From positions 1,401,701-1,465,700 of the forward strand of contig NW_015971543.1 of NCBI RefSeq assembly GCF_000182565.1: a stretch of DNA of 64,000 nt. The letters run 5' to 3'. A model generated the notes under the pieces. The model ran no database searches, was not told the DNA's origin, and saw nothing but the letters and a program-made list of their open reading frames with translations. The translations under genes were made by a program, and so were the position numbers. The stretch comes from Spizellomyces punctatus DAOM BR117. Its lineage: Eukaryota > Chytridiomycota > Chytridiomycetes > Spizellomycetales > Spizellomycetaceae. Positions 1 through 12,236 of the stretch are shown in pieces; positions within the stretch are counted from its first letter, which is position 1; each line of letters opens with the position of its first letter.

Positions 1-584
1 GTGTTGCTCGACATTGGTCAAATGGGTGCAATTAGCTTTCTTGGACAAAGGATGTATAAAACACTGGATGATGGCTAATAAATATGTGGCGAGCAAATCA
101 TAACGATTGCCCTAATTTGATCGAGTCACAATACTTTTACGAGAAACTCCAGCATCTTGCTATGCGAGAGCCCTTAATTGTCACGTCATTATGCTGACAC
201 GCTCCAGTTCTCTGGCGGTGAAAGCAGAAATATTTCCAGTCTTTTAACCATCTATGTTCATAAAACCAAACGTCCATCACAGTCCATGGGCCGCCTGTAC
301 CAACTTTGTACATGAAAGAAAGAAAGGACGAAAAGACAAAGAGAGCACACAGAAAGAGGAAAACCAAACTAAGGGTAAAAAGGATGGAGGAAAGGTGGAA
401 AGGACAGACACTACTGGCAGAGAAAAATGTACGGAAGAAAAGCCATCAGAATTTAAGTCCATGGCATTCTGTCCCACTCCCTCCCAAACGAGGCTTTGCC
501 CATCGATGGGGACCACCAGGACAGTCCTGTACCGTGAATCTCTAATCGTGACTTTCCCAACCAAATTTCGCTGTCTATGCTCTC
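1..584. other. Intergenic, 3' flank of GSK3
   Basis: No gene is supported here. Short overlapping open frames exist on both strands (the longest 113 codons) but none shows recognisable domains or splice structure. The last exon of the GSK3 gene ends at 585. Confidence 0.6.
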
Positions 585-2298
585 TTAATCGCTGAGTGAA
601 GGCCGCTGAATCGGCACCGGTTGGAATTGATCCAGATCAATTCCTCTAGCGCGCAATGCTGGCTCGGCGTGTGCAGGAACAAGAACCCGGTTCAAATCAG
701 GTTGAATAGACAGTTCTACGTTACAGAAAAAAGTCAGAATAGTCCACCATTAATCCGACAAAGATAAAATTACCCAGAGTTGAGAAGTCAAACAACGGTG
801 GGAAATCCTTTCCGTTCATCATTTTTGTTTCAGGGAGGCGTAACTCATCAAAGAAGTTGTGGGCCATGGCCTCGACGGCAGTTAATCGGTTGGGTGGTGT
901 GTATTCGAGAAGCTTGCCAATGAGATCGAGGGATTCGGGGGTGGTGGGTTTGTTCTTAAACACCTGGATGACGGAAGTAGGATGAGTGCCGCCCACAACT
1001 GTCAACATACTATAAGACAAACCTTGGGCCATGTGGCAGCTTTGATTTGAGGGAATTTGTACTCTGTGTAGTTTCGGTTCATAGACTTTATTTGTTCCCG
1101 CGTTGGAGTGCCGAGAACTTTGATAATTTCAACCAATTGATCTACCCCGGATTCTCCCGGGAAAATAGGTTGGCCCAGCATGAGCTCAGCCATTACACAT
1201 CCAGTCGACCATACATCTACAGAGACATGTATTCAGCCATATTATCTCAGATATGGGTCAGATGTATCCTGGAACTCACCAATGCTGACGTTGTAATCGG
1301 TACTTCCGAATATCAGCTCTGGGGCTCGGTAATATCGGGAACATATGTAGCTCACGTTGGGTTCATCCTTCACCAGAATCTTTGCACTCCCAAAGTCACA
1401 GAGCTTAAGAACACCAGTTGCGGGATCAAGCAGCTATACATCAACATAGTGACTGTTAGAGGATGTAACCTGCATTGTGTGGGTAATCGACTTACCAAGT
1501 TTTGTGGTTTAATATCACGGTGGCAGATGCCCAGTGCGTGGATGTAAGCAAGCGCTCTGAAGAGTTGATACATGTAAAGCTGACGACAGAGAAAATTAGC
1601 CACATCCTTGTTGACGCATGATGTAGACATGCAAGCATAAACAAACCTTGATAGAGAGCATCGGCATTGTTTGCTTGATCTTGGCGTAATGCCGTGAAGC
1701 CCTGTATATTGTTTCGGGTATATACTCTAGCGTAAGGTTAAGGAACAGCTCGTCCTTTTTCTCTCCGTTGGAGTAGAAGAACGCCTTCAGACTGCAGATA
1801 TTGCGGTGGTCAACTAGTCGCATGATTTGCAATTCGCGGTTCTTGTAGCGAAAGGTGTTAGTTAAATTATGATTAGAGATATCCCTCGATATGAACACAC
1901 CTTGAACCGCTTGTCCTGCAATACTTTCTTGATCGCGACAGGCTCTCCGTTTGGGAGAAGCTTTGCTTGGAAGACGACGCCAAATGATCCATTACCGATG
2001 ACTTTGTAGTTGGTATATTGGAGATCTATCGGTTCGCCGGTCTTTCCATCGTTTGCGGGAACAATGTTCACCTTGGTCGAGTCTGGTTCACCTGAATTAT
2101 CAGAGAGAAGGATATTGGTAAATGAAGTCGTCATAAATGAAATTCATAACAGCAACAGTAGACATTGCATCCACTGCTGTTGACTCCCAAGTGCTACTCA
2201 CTGCTTAATCTCACACCATTAATTACGCTACTTCCTGTTCCTGCTTTGGCCGAGTTGTCCAAAAGAGGTTGTACAATATTTCTTTTCTTGGTCGACAT
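585..2298 (-). CDS. Glycogen synthase kinase 3 (GSK3/shaggy family Ser/Thr kinase)
   Basis: A multi-exon protein kinase. Visible motifs in order: the glycine loop [12 protein letters not shown] with VAIKK (ATP binding), HRDIKPQNL (catalytic loop), CDFGSAK (DFG) and [13 protein letters not shown], which contains the activating tyrosine typical of GSK3. The last exon (715-585) is reached through an intron at 773-716 and gives [16 protein letters not shown], the conserved GSK3 C-lobe tail; without it the frame would end in an unrelated stretch at 721. I start at 2298 (MSTKKRN...), joined by a 110-nt intron (2201-2092) to the conserved [21 protein letters not shown] segment. An alternative ATG at 2134 lies inside that intron. 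GSK3 kinases phosphorylate primed substrates in the nucleus and cytoplasm. Family assignment is certain; the first exon is less so. Confidence 0.93.
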
Positions 2299-5200
2299 TA
2301 TCGTATAATAATGTTTGCAGAGAAACGTAAGGGGAAAACAACAGAGAAATAATTATTCACAGAAAAGGGGACGCCGTGGTGGAAAGTGGCAGCTGCTTGT
2401 CGAGACAGGGGACGAGATTTGTGGGTCAAGAATCCGCTAATGAGGATGCGCAGGAGGCCGAGTTGACAGCAGAGTCGGTGTGAGTCCCTGAAGTGGGGTT
2501 GAGGAAAGAAGAGGAGGGAGATGGAAGGGATGAGCAAACAGAGTGCATCTCTACATGTGCTGGTGCTCATAAGTGAGCTCTTTTACAAACGCCGAGGAGT
2601 GTCGTACACGTGTATCGTGTGCATGCAGGGGCAACAGCGATGACGACGATGTTGCGACAGTAAGAATGAACGGTCACTCACAGATGCTCTACACCTGCCC
2701 AGCTGCGAGCGATAGCTCGCTGCGCAGATGCACTGCAAGGCCACGTTTGTGGGAACACGTCCAACTGTCACACATCATAGCTTTGACTCACCTCGCTGAA
2801 AGAAGACAAGGTTGACTTCGTCCGTATGTTGCACGTCAAAGGTATTTGTGCGCACTAGAGCCAACACTTGGCAGGGAAGCGAGGCAGGTGGAAAAGGGAC
2901 AGCAGGTCTCTTGCTGGTGTTGTAACGACGGACAAGGCGCTGACTTTGTTCGTGTGCGTTATGTAAACAGAGCAACTGGCCCGACCGGGGCGTAACGGGT
3001 GGAGATGATCCCCAAAGGCTGAATCGGTTGCGGGCCCCGATTCACTATGCAAATTCCACAGAGCGGTAGATGGGAGGAAAAAGATAGACTATACTATTAT
3101 TGTTTGGCTTATTTGATTTGCTCCCTTTGTTGATGGAAAAACGCGTGTCCCTCAAAAACGACGTAACAGAGCAGAAGGCCGAAAGCAAAATACGCGGACT
3201 AGCAGCAGGAGCAAGAAGAGCCAACGACACAAAAAGACTGAGAGGTGCGAGATATGGCCCTTTTTGAGATCGATCAGGTCCTCGTATGGCAAAAAGGAAT
3301 GGAAGTAATAGAAGCAGCCGTGCTTATTGAATCAAGCGATAAATAAGCGAGGAGAGAAAAAAGGGATATTTTCCAAACGTAATATCGAGAAGAAAGAAGC
3401 CAACGACGACGACGACGACAGCCAAAAAGTCAAAGACGTCAAAACGCATCTGCAAACAGAAGGAACCCAAAGAACACTTCGGAGGGAAACTTGTAAATTA
3501 CTTCAAACCTCCCGCGTACTTGTGTTGGGTCATGGGATATAACCTTATCTGGTAACATTACAGTCACATGAATCAGAATTCATTAATTAAAGCGCCTAGA
3601 CGCCCAATGGAACGTCATTTAATAGTGTGCAGGTGGTAGAAATTGTCACTAGAGACAAATTCTCCCTCCAGCCCACTACAGCCGGTTCTAATTTACAATT
3701 AGCCAGCCTGTCCAACCCTTCATAACCTATCCTGCAAACGAGTCCCACCCCTATCCTAACTCGCTACAGGTTCCAGCCTGGGTTGAACTGGGGTATGTGA
3801 AAAGCTAACTACTACTAGGCCCAATGACACATGCAATACATTACGGTTGTTCTAACCGGGTAACTAAGCCCACCACATGAGAGGAATCCTACTAAGCCCT
3901 TGATTCCGAAATTCTTTAGTCAGAGGATGTTCAGATACTAAGGTAGATCAGAATAATTAGACTGGGAATACACGTGGGAAAATACAAAGATAATGCATAC
4001 CTGCGATCGTAGTAATATAGTAGTAGCAGCGTTTGCAAGGGGTTATGTTGTATTTGCCAGCAGGATTCTCATGATGGACTTGAGAGTTGAGCGTTGGCAG
4101 ATGCTTGTGTTGTGAGTCGCGGATGGGTAAAGAGGAAAGAGGGAAGGCCCCCCTTTTATAGACCTTTGGCATGCACCACATCGCAGTTTAAAAAAAAAAC
4201 ATTACATGCATGCCACACCGCTTTAAGTGATAGATGGGGGCGCTGATTATGCGATATGATTAACCGGATTAATCCGGATAATAATGGGTCCTAGTGCCAT
4301 TTTCAATCACCTCCACACTAAGAATAAGATGTTTATGTAATAGATTACATAATATCAAGTTCGACTCTCGCCGGTCACACTCCGGGGATCCCAGTTCACA
4401 CTAGCGGTTTTTATTGCCCTGGTACGTGAGTCTACAGTCCTTGTGGCCTTTTTATTACACTGATTTGGCAGCAGGAGTAGCCCGTTATGGCATTAAGTTT
4501 ACTCTGCACCGCTTTCTTTGGTATTTGCTGCCAAATCTTGTCAGCTTGTTTTCCCTCTTGCCACTTTACAGGGTGCCTGTTGCCAAATATCGATGGTTTG
4601 CCAGACTGCTTGTCTATACGAACTTCCGCACTGCTGCAAATTCAAGGTGTGCTCCCCATACCGTATCCATTGACGTATCTAAAGCACAAAGAGGCGGTAC
4701 GGGGAGACAACGGCGGAGCACGCTGAAGGCGCACAGGATCGCACCGCAGCCATGCTCTTTCTACATATGCTCTTCATTGCATACCAAATCCATGAAGATG
4801 GTGGTGGTAGTACCGCTTTGGTAAAGTTCATTCATAAAGCCACATCACCTGCCCTTGTGCAAGTATCTGTGCACAAATTGTGCCTCTGTTGGAGGGCCGT
4901 CTCTCCCTGGCGGCAGCTATAGCTTCTATGAACAAAACGTGAGCTTTCCAAGCGTGACAGATTAGTGGTCACTGTGAGATAACTTTCTTCCAGTCCCTCA
5001 ACCACCCGGTTGGGAAGCAAGCCTCGAGCTCGTGAAATCTCGTGCGGTCTACGCTTCCGTCGGTTCCTTCCGAGACCTTGGTTAAACGCCCTTTAATGGT
5101 AGGTGGCAGTTCATGAAATTGTTGCACAGCAGGGAGACAAAAACCAGACGGAACTTTGAACCCAGACAACTCAACCCAGAGGAGCATTGCCTTCGAAAAC

Positions 5201-6281
5201 AACAAAGTAGTGATGTCGCCCATATTTCTTCCATGCTTGCATATGCTGTCAAAGTTAAAGATGTTGTCCAAAAAGTCTCTCGTATGAACACACAAGGTTG
5301 CAAACATCACCATAATGAGACAATGTCGATTGACATCAAAATAAGGCTTTTGCGACTAGCAGGGTAATGATTACGATATGGGTATTACAGCATCCCCTGA
5401 CCTTATTGAAGGACCTCAGCCAAAGTCCAGAACGATGTCGACCAAGCAGGGTTTTCTTTTTCCTAGCCTGTGCCAAAGTCCCAGTTACTTGGTTTTCCAA
5501 GCCCATCTCGTCGTTGAAAGGGGACGAGAACAAAACGAGGTCGTTCGAAATGGGAAGCGCCCCTGCTTTTGGTTTGTCTCCCCCACCGCGACATGAAAAG
5601 GGCGTTCGTCATGTCGTTTTTGTTCGCTTGGCGAATTACGTGAAGTGTTTTGGTCCAGGAACAGTAAACAAAAGATACCCCCCTTCCACCGACACTCTGG
5701 GTTGTTGTTTCCTTTTTGTGTGCGCGGCCGAGTCATTTGAGACAGGGCTTTCAAAAACGATTTTCCTTTGGGATGATTTTTGTCTAGTTCCAAAACTCCC
5801 TAGAAAGACCAAGGGCTTTTTTGACTTGAAGCGTTTTGCTGTGAAAAGCCTCAAAGGAGAAAATAAGGGAATGGCAGGTTGGAAGCCCCTTTGACGCGAA
5901 AATATCACAGGCTTGTTTGTAAATCGTTGTCCCCGTAGCTAATCAGTAACAATAACTTGGTGAAAAGATGGGGGTCCCATTGGGGATAATCTTATGGTTA
6001 TTGTATATCATCATTAGTTTACCCCCACTGGTTCCTCCAAGGGGAGGAAGGCTGCAAGCTCTGCCCATCCCGCAACCCCCAGGCTTTTTTACGGGGAGAG
6101 GGGGGCGACATCGAGCCGGAAGGTCTCACTTTGAGGTCGTTGGAATTTCACACTTGTACGGAAAAAAAAAAAGGCTGTCCCCCTCGTGGACTTGGGTCTC
6201 ACTTTTTGCTATTCGCCTGCCGGTTCTCAGCAAAAAACAACACACTAGTCTTTGTTGTGTCTCCTGGGTTCCTGGTGAGGG
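2299..6281. other. Long gene-poor region between GSK3 and the bZIP gene
   Basis: Nearly 4 kb with no recognisable gene. It contains low-complexity tracts such as GAC repeats at 3408-3420 and an A-run at 4191-4200. A 175-codon open frame at 5367-5894 (+) lies in a stop-poor stretch that is also open in other frames, and its translation is Phe/Pro/Lys-rich with no domain I know. It may hold the promoters of the two flanking divergent genes and possibly unrecognised short-exon or non-coding genes. Confidence 0.5.
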
Positions 6282-6288
6282 TATAAAA
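6282..6288 (+). promoter_or_regulatory. TATA box of the bZIP gene
   Basis: TATAAAA lies about 340 bp upstream of the bZIP start codon, followed by a pyrimidine-rich leader. Transcription would be expected to begin near 6310. From there to 6625 I find no ATG, so the leader appears free of upstream ORFs. Confidence 0.6.
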
Positions 6289-6624
6289 AGGGCAATGCCT
6301 GAGCTTTGCACACGTTCTCTCCACATATTTCCAAACGTTTATCTTGTTATTACTCCACATTTTTTTTTTATTACGTCTTAGCTGCACTGCCCTCGCTTGC
6401 TCTTCCCGATCCTTCCAAGGCGTTAGTTTTTAATCGTCCATTTCCCAATCTCCTCTTTGCACATATCACTGTTACCCCACGTAGCCCAGCTTTCACTTTT
6501 GGCACGATACCCACTACTCTTGGTCGTGAGAGTCATCATCATCCCATTCTCGGGCCTTTTCGTATACGTTCTTGAACCCTGGAAGAGTAAAAACGTACAC
6601 AACAAAAGAAGACTGTAGCGCATC

Positions 6625-7859
6625 ATGTCGGCAGACCTACTTAACCACACCTCTGTGCTCTCGGACACCGCTGAAGCGATCGTGGCATCGGCAAATGCCT
6701 TGCAAACACCCGTGGACGAGACACAAAAGATTGAGTTCCCGCTCCAGTGTATCGACATCAAGGATGTGAACAGTGTGGAAGAGGGCATCACTGAAACGTT
6801 CCAGTTGCATTCGCCTATCAGTCCGGCGACAAGCGTGTCCTTACAGACATTTGGAACCGAATTGATGGCGACGACTGCGGGTCCGCCTATTACCGCTCTT
6901 TCAGGAGACTCTTCGCCGTCCGTATCAAGTCGAGGGTCTACGTCGTCTCCGCTTTCTCCGCCAGTTCGACACAGCGGAAGCTCCTTCACATACCCTCCCT
7001 TCGAGGGGCAATTCTGCATTCCCCCTCCTGTACATTCCGAGATTCCCACCTACGACGTTCGCAGACTGCCTACTCGGCAACTTCACTTTCGGTATACCCA
7101 AAATGAAATTGCTTGCGCGGCGGATTCGGGACTGGAACGGTACACTCCCCAACACTCTGCCCTTACATTGAACATTCCTGTTCAAGCGGTCAGTGGTCAG
7201 CTAGACAACTTGCCCGCTACTCCACCACCTAGTGAGACCTGCACTGCATCGCCAACCAACGGGACACCTTTCACATTCGGTGCACCACCCTGCTTTGAAC
7301 CTGTACCGAACCTGGAGCAGTATCTAAAACAAGAAGACCAGGATTTGGGATCCCTTGGTTCCTCAGCAGGAGAGTCGTCCCCAATGATCCCCGAACCACG
7401 GATAAAAAGGCTTCGGAGCGCCTCGGATTCGTTCTTGCATTTTTCAATGGAGCCGGCAATGTTGATGGGCATGTCGCCTTCTCAAGCTGCGGATATTGCC
7501 AATGCATCCAGTATTGCTGCAGATATCCAACGACGAAGAGCAAAAAACACTGAGGTAAGACTGATGCTTTCTACAGGCGTTGGATATCTTGAATGTGTCT
7601 CTAATCCCTCATCCAGGCAGCCCGTCGTTCTCGACAAAAGAAGGCCTGCAAAATGCGTGCGCTCGAAGACAGATGCCACGAGCTCGAATCCCACGTCGTG
7701 GACCTTGAACGCCGCTACTCTGATCGGTGCCGTGAAAAAGAAGAATGTCTTGCCCGGGAATCACTTCTCCGTGACCGCATTTCGTCATTGGAGCAGATGT
7801 TGCAAGAGTCGCACAGTCTTGTTGTCAAGTGCTTTAATTGGAATGCTACGGAACAGTAG
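6625..7859 (+). CDS. bZIP transcription factor, Gcn4/CPC1-like
   Basis: A 390-residue protein from two exons (6625-7554 and 7617-7859; 62-nt intron with GTAAGA and CCAG ends). The intron falls inside the DNA-binding region: joining gives RRRAKNTEAARRSRQKK, the basic region with the N-x7-R pattern and the NTEAARRSR core of the Gcn4 class, followed by a leucine-zipper coiled coil (LEDRCHELESHVVDLERR and on) at the very C-terminus. Residues 1-300 are Ser/Pro/Thr-rich and probably hold the activation region. Gcn4-type factors bind TGACTCA sites as dimers and control amino-acid biosynthesis or stress genes. The start is the first ATG after the TATA box. The DNA-binding class is clear; the exact orthologue is inferred. 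Confidence 0.9.
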
Positions 7860-9540
7860 CGAGATATTTTTGGTCAATTTGCTTAAAGCCCGTACGTAGC
7901 GGTGACTACTTGCACGGATGCTGAGGATAGTAAGATTCTTATTCTACAAAAACTTCTTTGCGGGCAAGGATAAGTAGCAAAAACTGGCAAGCTTTCATAC
8001 ATTTAGCTCTGGTGTAAATGTGCCATTGACGGGATGTACATTGCTAGGCACTTTTCTTTTTTTTAATATTCAATAACATGAAGAAGTGACCTTTATGACC
8101 ACCTTTGGTGAAATAGCACCAACGATCCATGAGAGTAATTATAAATCATCTTCCCATTCCTTGTCATATTCACATTTACATGGAAATTTACATTTAAGCC
8201 CGTTCACTTTTGCACCAGGAGCTATCAAGAGCATTGACCTTTTGCTCGATGGAAATGCTCCGTGGTTAGCGAAACGGCCAACTCTCCCCAATTGAGCGGG
8301 AATTCTGGTGAACCGTGGCGCCTGAATGCGGAGAGGGCTGAGTTGCAAGGAAATTGATACTGGCGTTATGCAGGTAAATGGGATCATTTAAACCCAGCTT
8401 TTGATCGAGAGGGTCAAAGGGAAACGTTTGCCCAGCTGGAAATCCTGGCGCGCAATGTGTTCCCCCTACACAATCTTACTAACACCCCAGGGTTAAGTGG
8501 TTAGCGCCCTGCTTTTAACGATAAGAAACAAACGGCCTTGCCGTGTCAAAAGGGTGAACAGGAGTCCTGTCCGTTCCAAGCGGCCGATCCTGCTGTGGGT
8601 TGATTCCCCCCCCCCCCCCCCCCCCAAAAACACACAGCTAAAAAACAGCAGTAGAAGAGATGGATAACGGGAAGATTCCAGTTCCTTCCGAACGGCTTTC
8701 CATTAACGCTGTGATGCCCAACGAATAAAATAAAATTTCCTACCATCTCTTCCCCACATCTGTGTTGCATAAAGAAAAAAGATGCTTTTGAATGATGAGA
8801 TTTCTAGGGGCCTTTCCAACCTATCAGCTTGCATACGCGTCACTAGCATTACTAAAGGTATTTAATTTCAACTTCCACGGGGGGCTGGGGGGGAGGAGAT
8901 CATTCAACAACGAGGGGAGGAGATGCATGGTAAATTGCCCACGGTTACATTTCCTTTTGTCACATGCAGAGACCATAGAACTCCCCCCCGTCGTCGTCCT
9001 GCCTGACTATTCCTTTCAACGGTTCCGATGGTCGTGTTCGCCCCCTTCCCCAAAACACAGTTTCCAAAAGGGAAAATACCTCCCTTTCAGGCCTCCCTCA
9101 GATTTGTCATCGTGTTCATAAAAGCCTCATGGAAATATCGCAAATGGGATTTGTCAACGCTGTCACGATGGTTATGGTTGGGTCGCTTGTCTTTTTTTTT
9201 TTTCAACTATATTTTGCATCGTGGAACATTTTCTTGACGTACTTTTGGGGGCATCTGTTTGTAAAGAGCAATGTGGATAAGTTGTCGTAGGAAACAGTTA
9301 ATATAGGGCTCTGTTGACGAATAAAAGAGTATAAAGAGGAAACGGACGGTCTTCGTTTCTGTTTACTTTTATTGTTAATACATTTGGATCCCGCCGGCCG
9401 ACATCCGATACCCGCATCTACTCTCGGTCGCTGTATTGCAAAGCAGATCCGCTATCCGCTATTCGTAAGCGCTTGACCGCCTATATCGGACTACCGTTCT
9501 CGAATCTAGCAATTTCAAAGCCACCTCTCCGATAACAAAA
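7860..9540. other. Intergenic with a 20-nt C tract
   Basis: No gene recognised. A run of 20 C lies at 8606-8625, and other G- and T-rich tracts follow (8880-8900, 9190-9200). A TATAAA-like element at about 9330 probably belongs to the next gene. A degenerate tRNA-Lys-like fragment near 8492-8525 does not fold. Confidence 0.5.
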
Positions 9541-9954
9541 ATGTTTGACTCTGGTAATTATGGGTCCAGCAACCCTTCGACAGACTCAACAACATCCTCA
9601 TCATCCTCAACATGGACCCAAGATCCAGCATCTATGGGTATCATCATCGGTGTCATTGGCGTCATATGTCTCCTAGGCATTGCACTCCTCATTTGGTCTT
9701 GCTACCGCTATCGTCGTGCAAAATTACCTACCTATGAAGATGCCGTTTCCCGAGGACCCAACCGGAATGTGGTATTGGAACCATTACCACCATATGAAAA
9801 AGACGATGAGGTAGATGAGATTCGATGCGATACTACAAGTGACATGAATGAGACGGCGCCAGGCGAGGGTAATGATGAGCAAGAAGAGGATCTTCCTCCT
9901 GCAATATATTCCCCTGCTGAAACTCTTCCTGTGGAAATTGTCGTAAGAGGATGA
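9541..9954 (+). CDS. Small single-pass membrane protein with LPxY motifs
   Basis: An unspliced 137-residue protein. Residues 1-33 are Ser/Thr-rich and contain NPST and STTSSSSS, resembling an O-glycosylated ectodomain. A hydrophobic helix (about 33-52, GIIIGVIGVICLLGIALLIW) is followed by a basic stop-transfer CYRYRRAK. The tail is acidic and carries LPTY and LPPY, two LPxY-type motifs that bind WW domains of Rsp5/NEDD4 ubiquitin ligases. There is no signal peptide, so the helix probably acts as a signal anchor with the N-terminus outside. I do not recognise a named family. A role as a ubiquitin-ligase adaptor is inferred only from the motifs. Confidence 0.75.
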   Translation: MFDSGNYGSSNPSTDSTTSSSSSTWTQDPASMGIIIGVIGVICLLGIALLIWSCYRYRRAKLPTYEDAVSRGPNRNVVLEPLPPYEKDDEVDEIRCDTTSDMNETAPGEGNDEQEEDLPPAIYSPAETLPVEIVVRG

Positions 9955-10511
9955 TTTTCCCACCTCATGCCTTTACTCCCAACCAATTTCCTCTCGAGAA
10001 AACCAGCCGAGTACCTTCCCTTGCTAAAACTCTAATACCACAAGTTATTATTTGTACATAGAATTTTTATCATGTATAACTTCTGTTCTTGAACCAAAAT
10101 CTTTGTTTATATATATTAATTATAAAGTATTTACCGCTATCGATCGTTTTTGTCATTTTAACTTTCATGGACATTCCTCTCATGAGACCAATATTACTGA
10201 GGATTTATTATTCATAAGCCCATGTAGGGCCCAACCCGTTCTTTCACAATACATCAATGTTTACGATAGTCACGTCATGCATCCGCCGAGAATGATCTTG
10301 GCCCAGCAAGTGCCAACCTTCATCTGGTCTATATAACAGGATCGTTGAACCTCGCTTGCCCGCCAAAATCCTCAGTCTCTTTACCTTTTGCCCGCTCAAA
10401 TTCATATTCCTATCCCACTTGCCCGCGTAAATCCTGGGTTTTCATCCTTTACTTTGCCCCAGAAGCACCCTTTTGACTGAACCCTATCCGCCGCATATAA
10501 TTATATCAAGC
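9955..10511. other. Intergenic; TATA box at about 10329
   Basis: No gene seen. TATATAA at about 10329-10335 precedes the next start codon by about 180 bp and is followed by a pyrimidine-rich leader. Confidence 0.5.
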
Positions 10512-11110
10512 ATGCAACTCAAGAGTCTCATTTTCCTTGCTCTAGCAACAACGGCTTTAGCCCTCCCTTCTCCCACCAACGACAAGGACAAGAAAAAGCA
10601 TTGGGACCACAACAACGATTGGGAGAACCACGACGACAAGAATGACAACGAGACCAACAGTACTACTGCTTGCCCGCCTCAAAGTCCCGTCATTGGATTA
10701 TCCGAGTGTGTCATTAAATGTCTAGACAGCTATAATCTGCGAGCTGCTACAAACATTGGAGCAATTGTCACCGCTGTGTGTACGTACCCGCAGGAATATT
10801 TTGATGGCGGGTGGAAAAACACCCAGAATCCGAATGATTTTGGATACTGCGAGAAGAACTGCCCAGATGGTTCTCAGGTAGGAACCCTCCCATACACAGC
10901 ACTCACAATTAGATTTTCAACTAACGAAATCATCTCCAGTTGGTGTCAATGCTTGGCTATCTCCGAAACAGCACATTGTGCAACATCAACATTCCAGGCA
11001 TTACTCTGCCGCATCCTTCAATAAACACTGGTGAAGAACCAGGTTCAGCAACAGCGACCGCGACAGCTACAGCCGCCGATGCTTTCTGGGGAAATACACA
11101 AGAAAAGTAA
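10512..11110 (+). CDS. Secreted cysteine-rich protein, unknown family
   Basis: Two exons (10512-10877, 10940-11110; 62-nt intron) encode 178 residues. A signal peptide is evident (MQLKSLIFLALATTALA, cleavage expected near LALP-SP). Next comes a very hydrophilic segment of Asp, Asn, Lys and His (about residues 22-50), then a domain with seven cysteines (ACPP, SECVIKC, VCTY, YCEKNC, TLCN) and NST/NET glycosylation sequons, ending in a Thr/Ala-repeat tail. The cysteine pattern recalls small fungal extracellular domains such as CFEM, but spacing and number do not match that family. It is probably an extracellular or wall-associated protein. I chose ATG 10512 because the signal peptide starts there; an in-frame ATG at 10473 would place 13 polar residues before it. 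Confidence 0.8.
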
Positions 11111-12236
11111 AGTATCCGATCAAAAGATGCCAATGACCCAGATGAATTGTAAAATGGATGATTGTAAAGTTTATGTAAAGTAAAAAAAACCTGTACACAT
11201 GTTAAATAGTAGTAGTAAGTCATGATCCTAGTGCTCATTACCTTATGCAATTGGGTATTTATTCCAACTTCTCCTTCACTAATGTCATGTCCACGTTATG
11301 GCAAGTACAAAGTTGAAATCTTGACAAAGAAAACCACCGCTCCAGAACGACCAGGCTCATCATTCACTTTCAGCCTGGTGGCTCTGAATGGTGGTTTCTA
11401 TGACAAGTACTCAACAGATGGACAAGGGCAAGCAACAGATTCCGTCGTTTTCGTTCATCCGCAGATAGAAAACCCACATCCAGAGAGACGATTCCCAATC
11501 AAGAAACAAAATAGCCAATCGTGGCTCTGAATGGTGGTTTCTATGAGTGTATGACGAATAATCGGATCGTAAAAACTGCGTCGGAAAGAAAGTCCGGAAT
11601 TCTAGCAGAACAGAGCCAGTGGACACACGAGGCCGATCGGAGCAAAGGACAAGGGAAGAAGCACAACCCAGTGAGTTGAAGCAAGAGGAAAAGGTGAGCG
11701 TCCTCCTTTTTATAACCCGCAGAAGCTGCACACGTGTGCAAAGTGCAAACTGCGGCTCTTCCATCATGTCAAAGACAAAAAGGACAGGGAGGTGTGAAGG
11801 TGTGAAATGGAGACAGTGTGGTTAAACGGGCTATTCTATAGTTATTTGCGGTTCACTAGAATCATGAATTCAATTTTGTCGCATCAAGCGCTCAGACACT
11901 GTAATGCATTGTAGTGTCATGCATCCGTTATCGCATTCACATGCTGGAAAGGAAAGCGACTCACGGCGCGCGCATGTGTAAAGAATGCAATTCTTGCTAT
12001 TCTTGGAAATGCATTTGCTGGATTCAGGTTATTACTGGTGATTTTGTGTTTTTTGCATTGCGCACAGGCCTGGTCAACGCTGCCCAAAGGAATAGTTTCG
12101 TGGTGGCATTGGCGATGGAGGAGATGGCGGTGGTTGGAAACCCGCTGTGATGCATTCGGAAAGAATAGCACAGCAATTTCCAACAATTTCCAATCTCCAT
12201 GAGGTATACCATGCCCAACCCGGTTATAGCCGGGTT
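11111..12236. other. Intergenic with a 26-bp direct repeat
   Basis: No gene supported. An exact 26-bp direct repeat occurs at 11378-11403 and 11521-11546. Open frames on both strands have no recognisable content. The region separates the secreted-protein gene from the convergent dehydrogenase gene. Confidence 0.5.
11378..11546. repeat. Direct repeat, 26 bp, two copies
   Basis: The sequence beginning GTGGCTCTGAATGGTGG is present at 11378-11403 and again at 11521-11546, 143 bp apart, identical over 26 bp. There is no obvious flanking mobile-element structure. Confidence 0.8.

Noticed and set aside
6423-7049. 208-codon minus-strand ORF
   Set aside because: It is antisense to the leader and first exon of the bZIP gene; the translation has no domain and the plus strand fully explains the region.
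8490-8530. tRNA-Lys-like fragment (A-box-like TTAAGTGGTTAGCGC and a CTTTTAA loop)
   Set aside because: The anticodon stem does not pair and there is no T arm or acceptor; at most a decayed remnant.
10512-11110. CFEM-domain call for the Cys-rich secreted protein
   Set aside because: Seven cysteines with different spacing; CFEM has eight in a fixed pattern.
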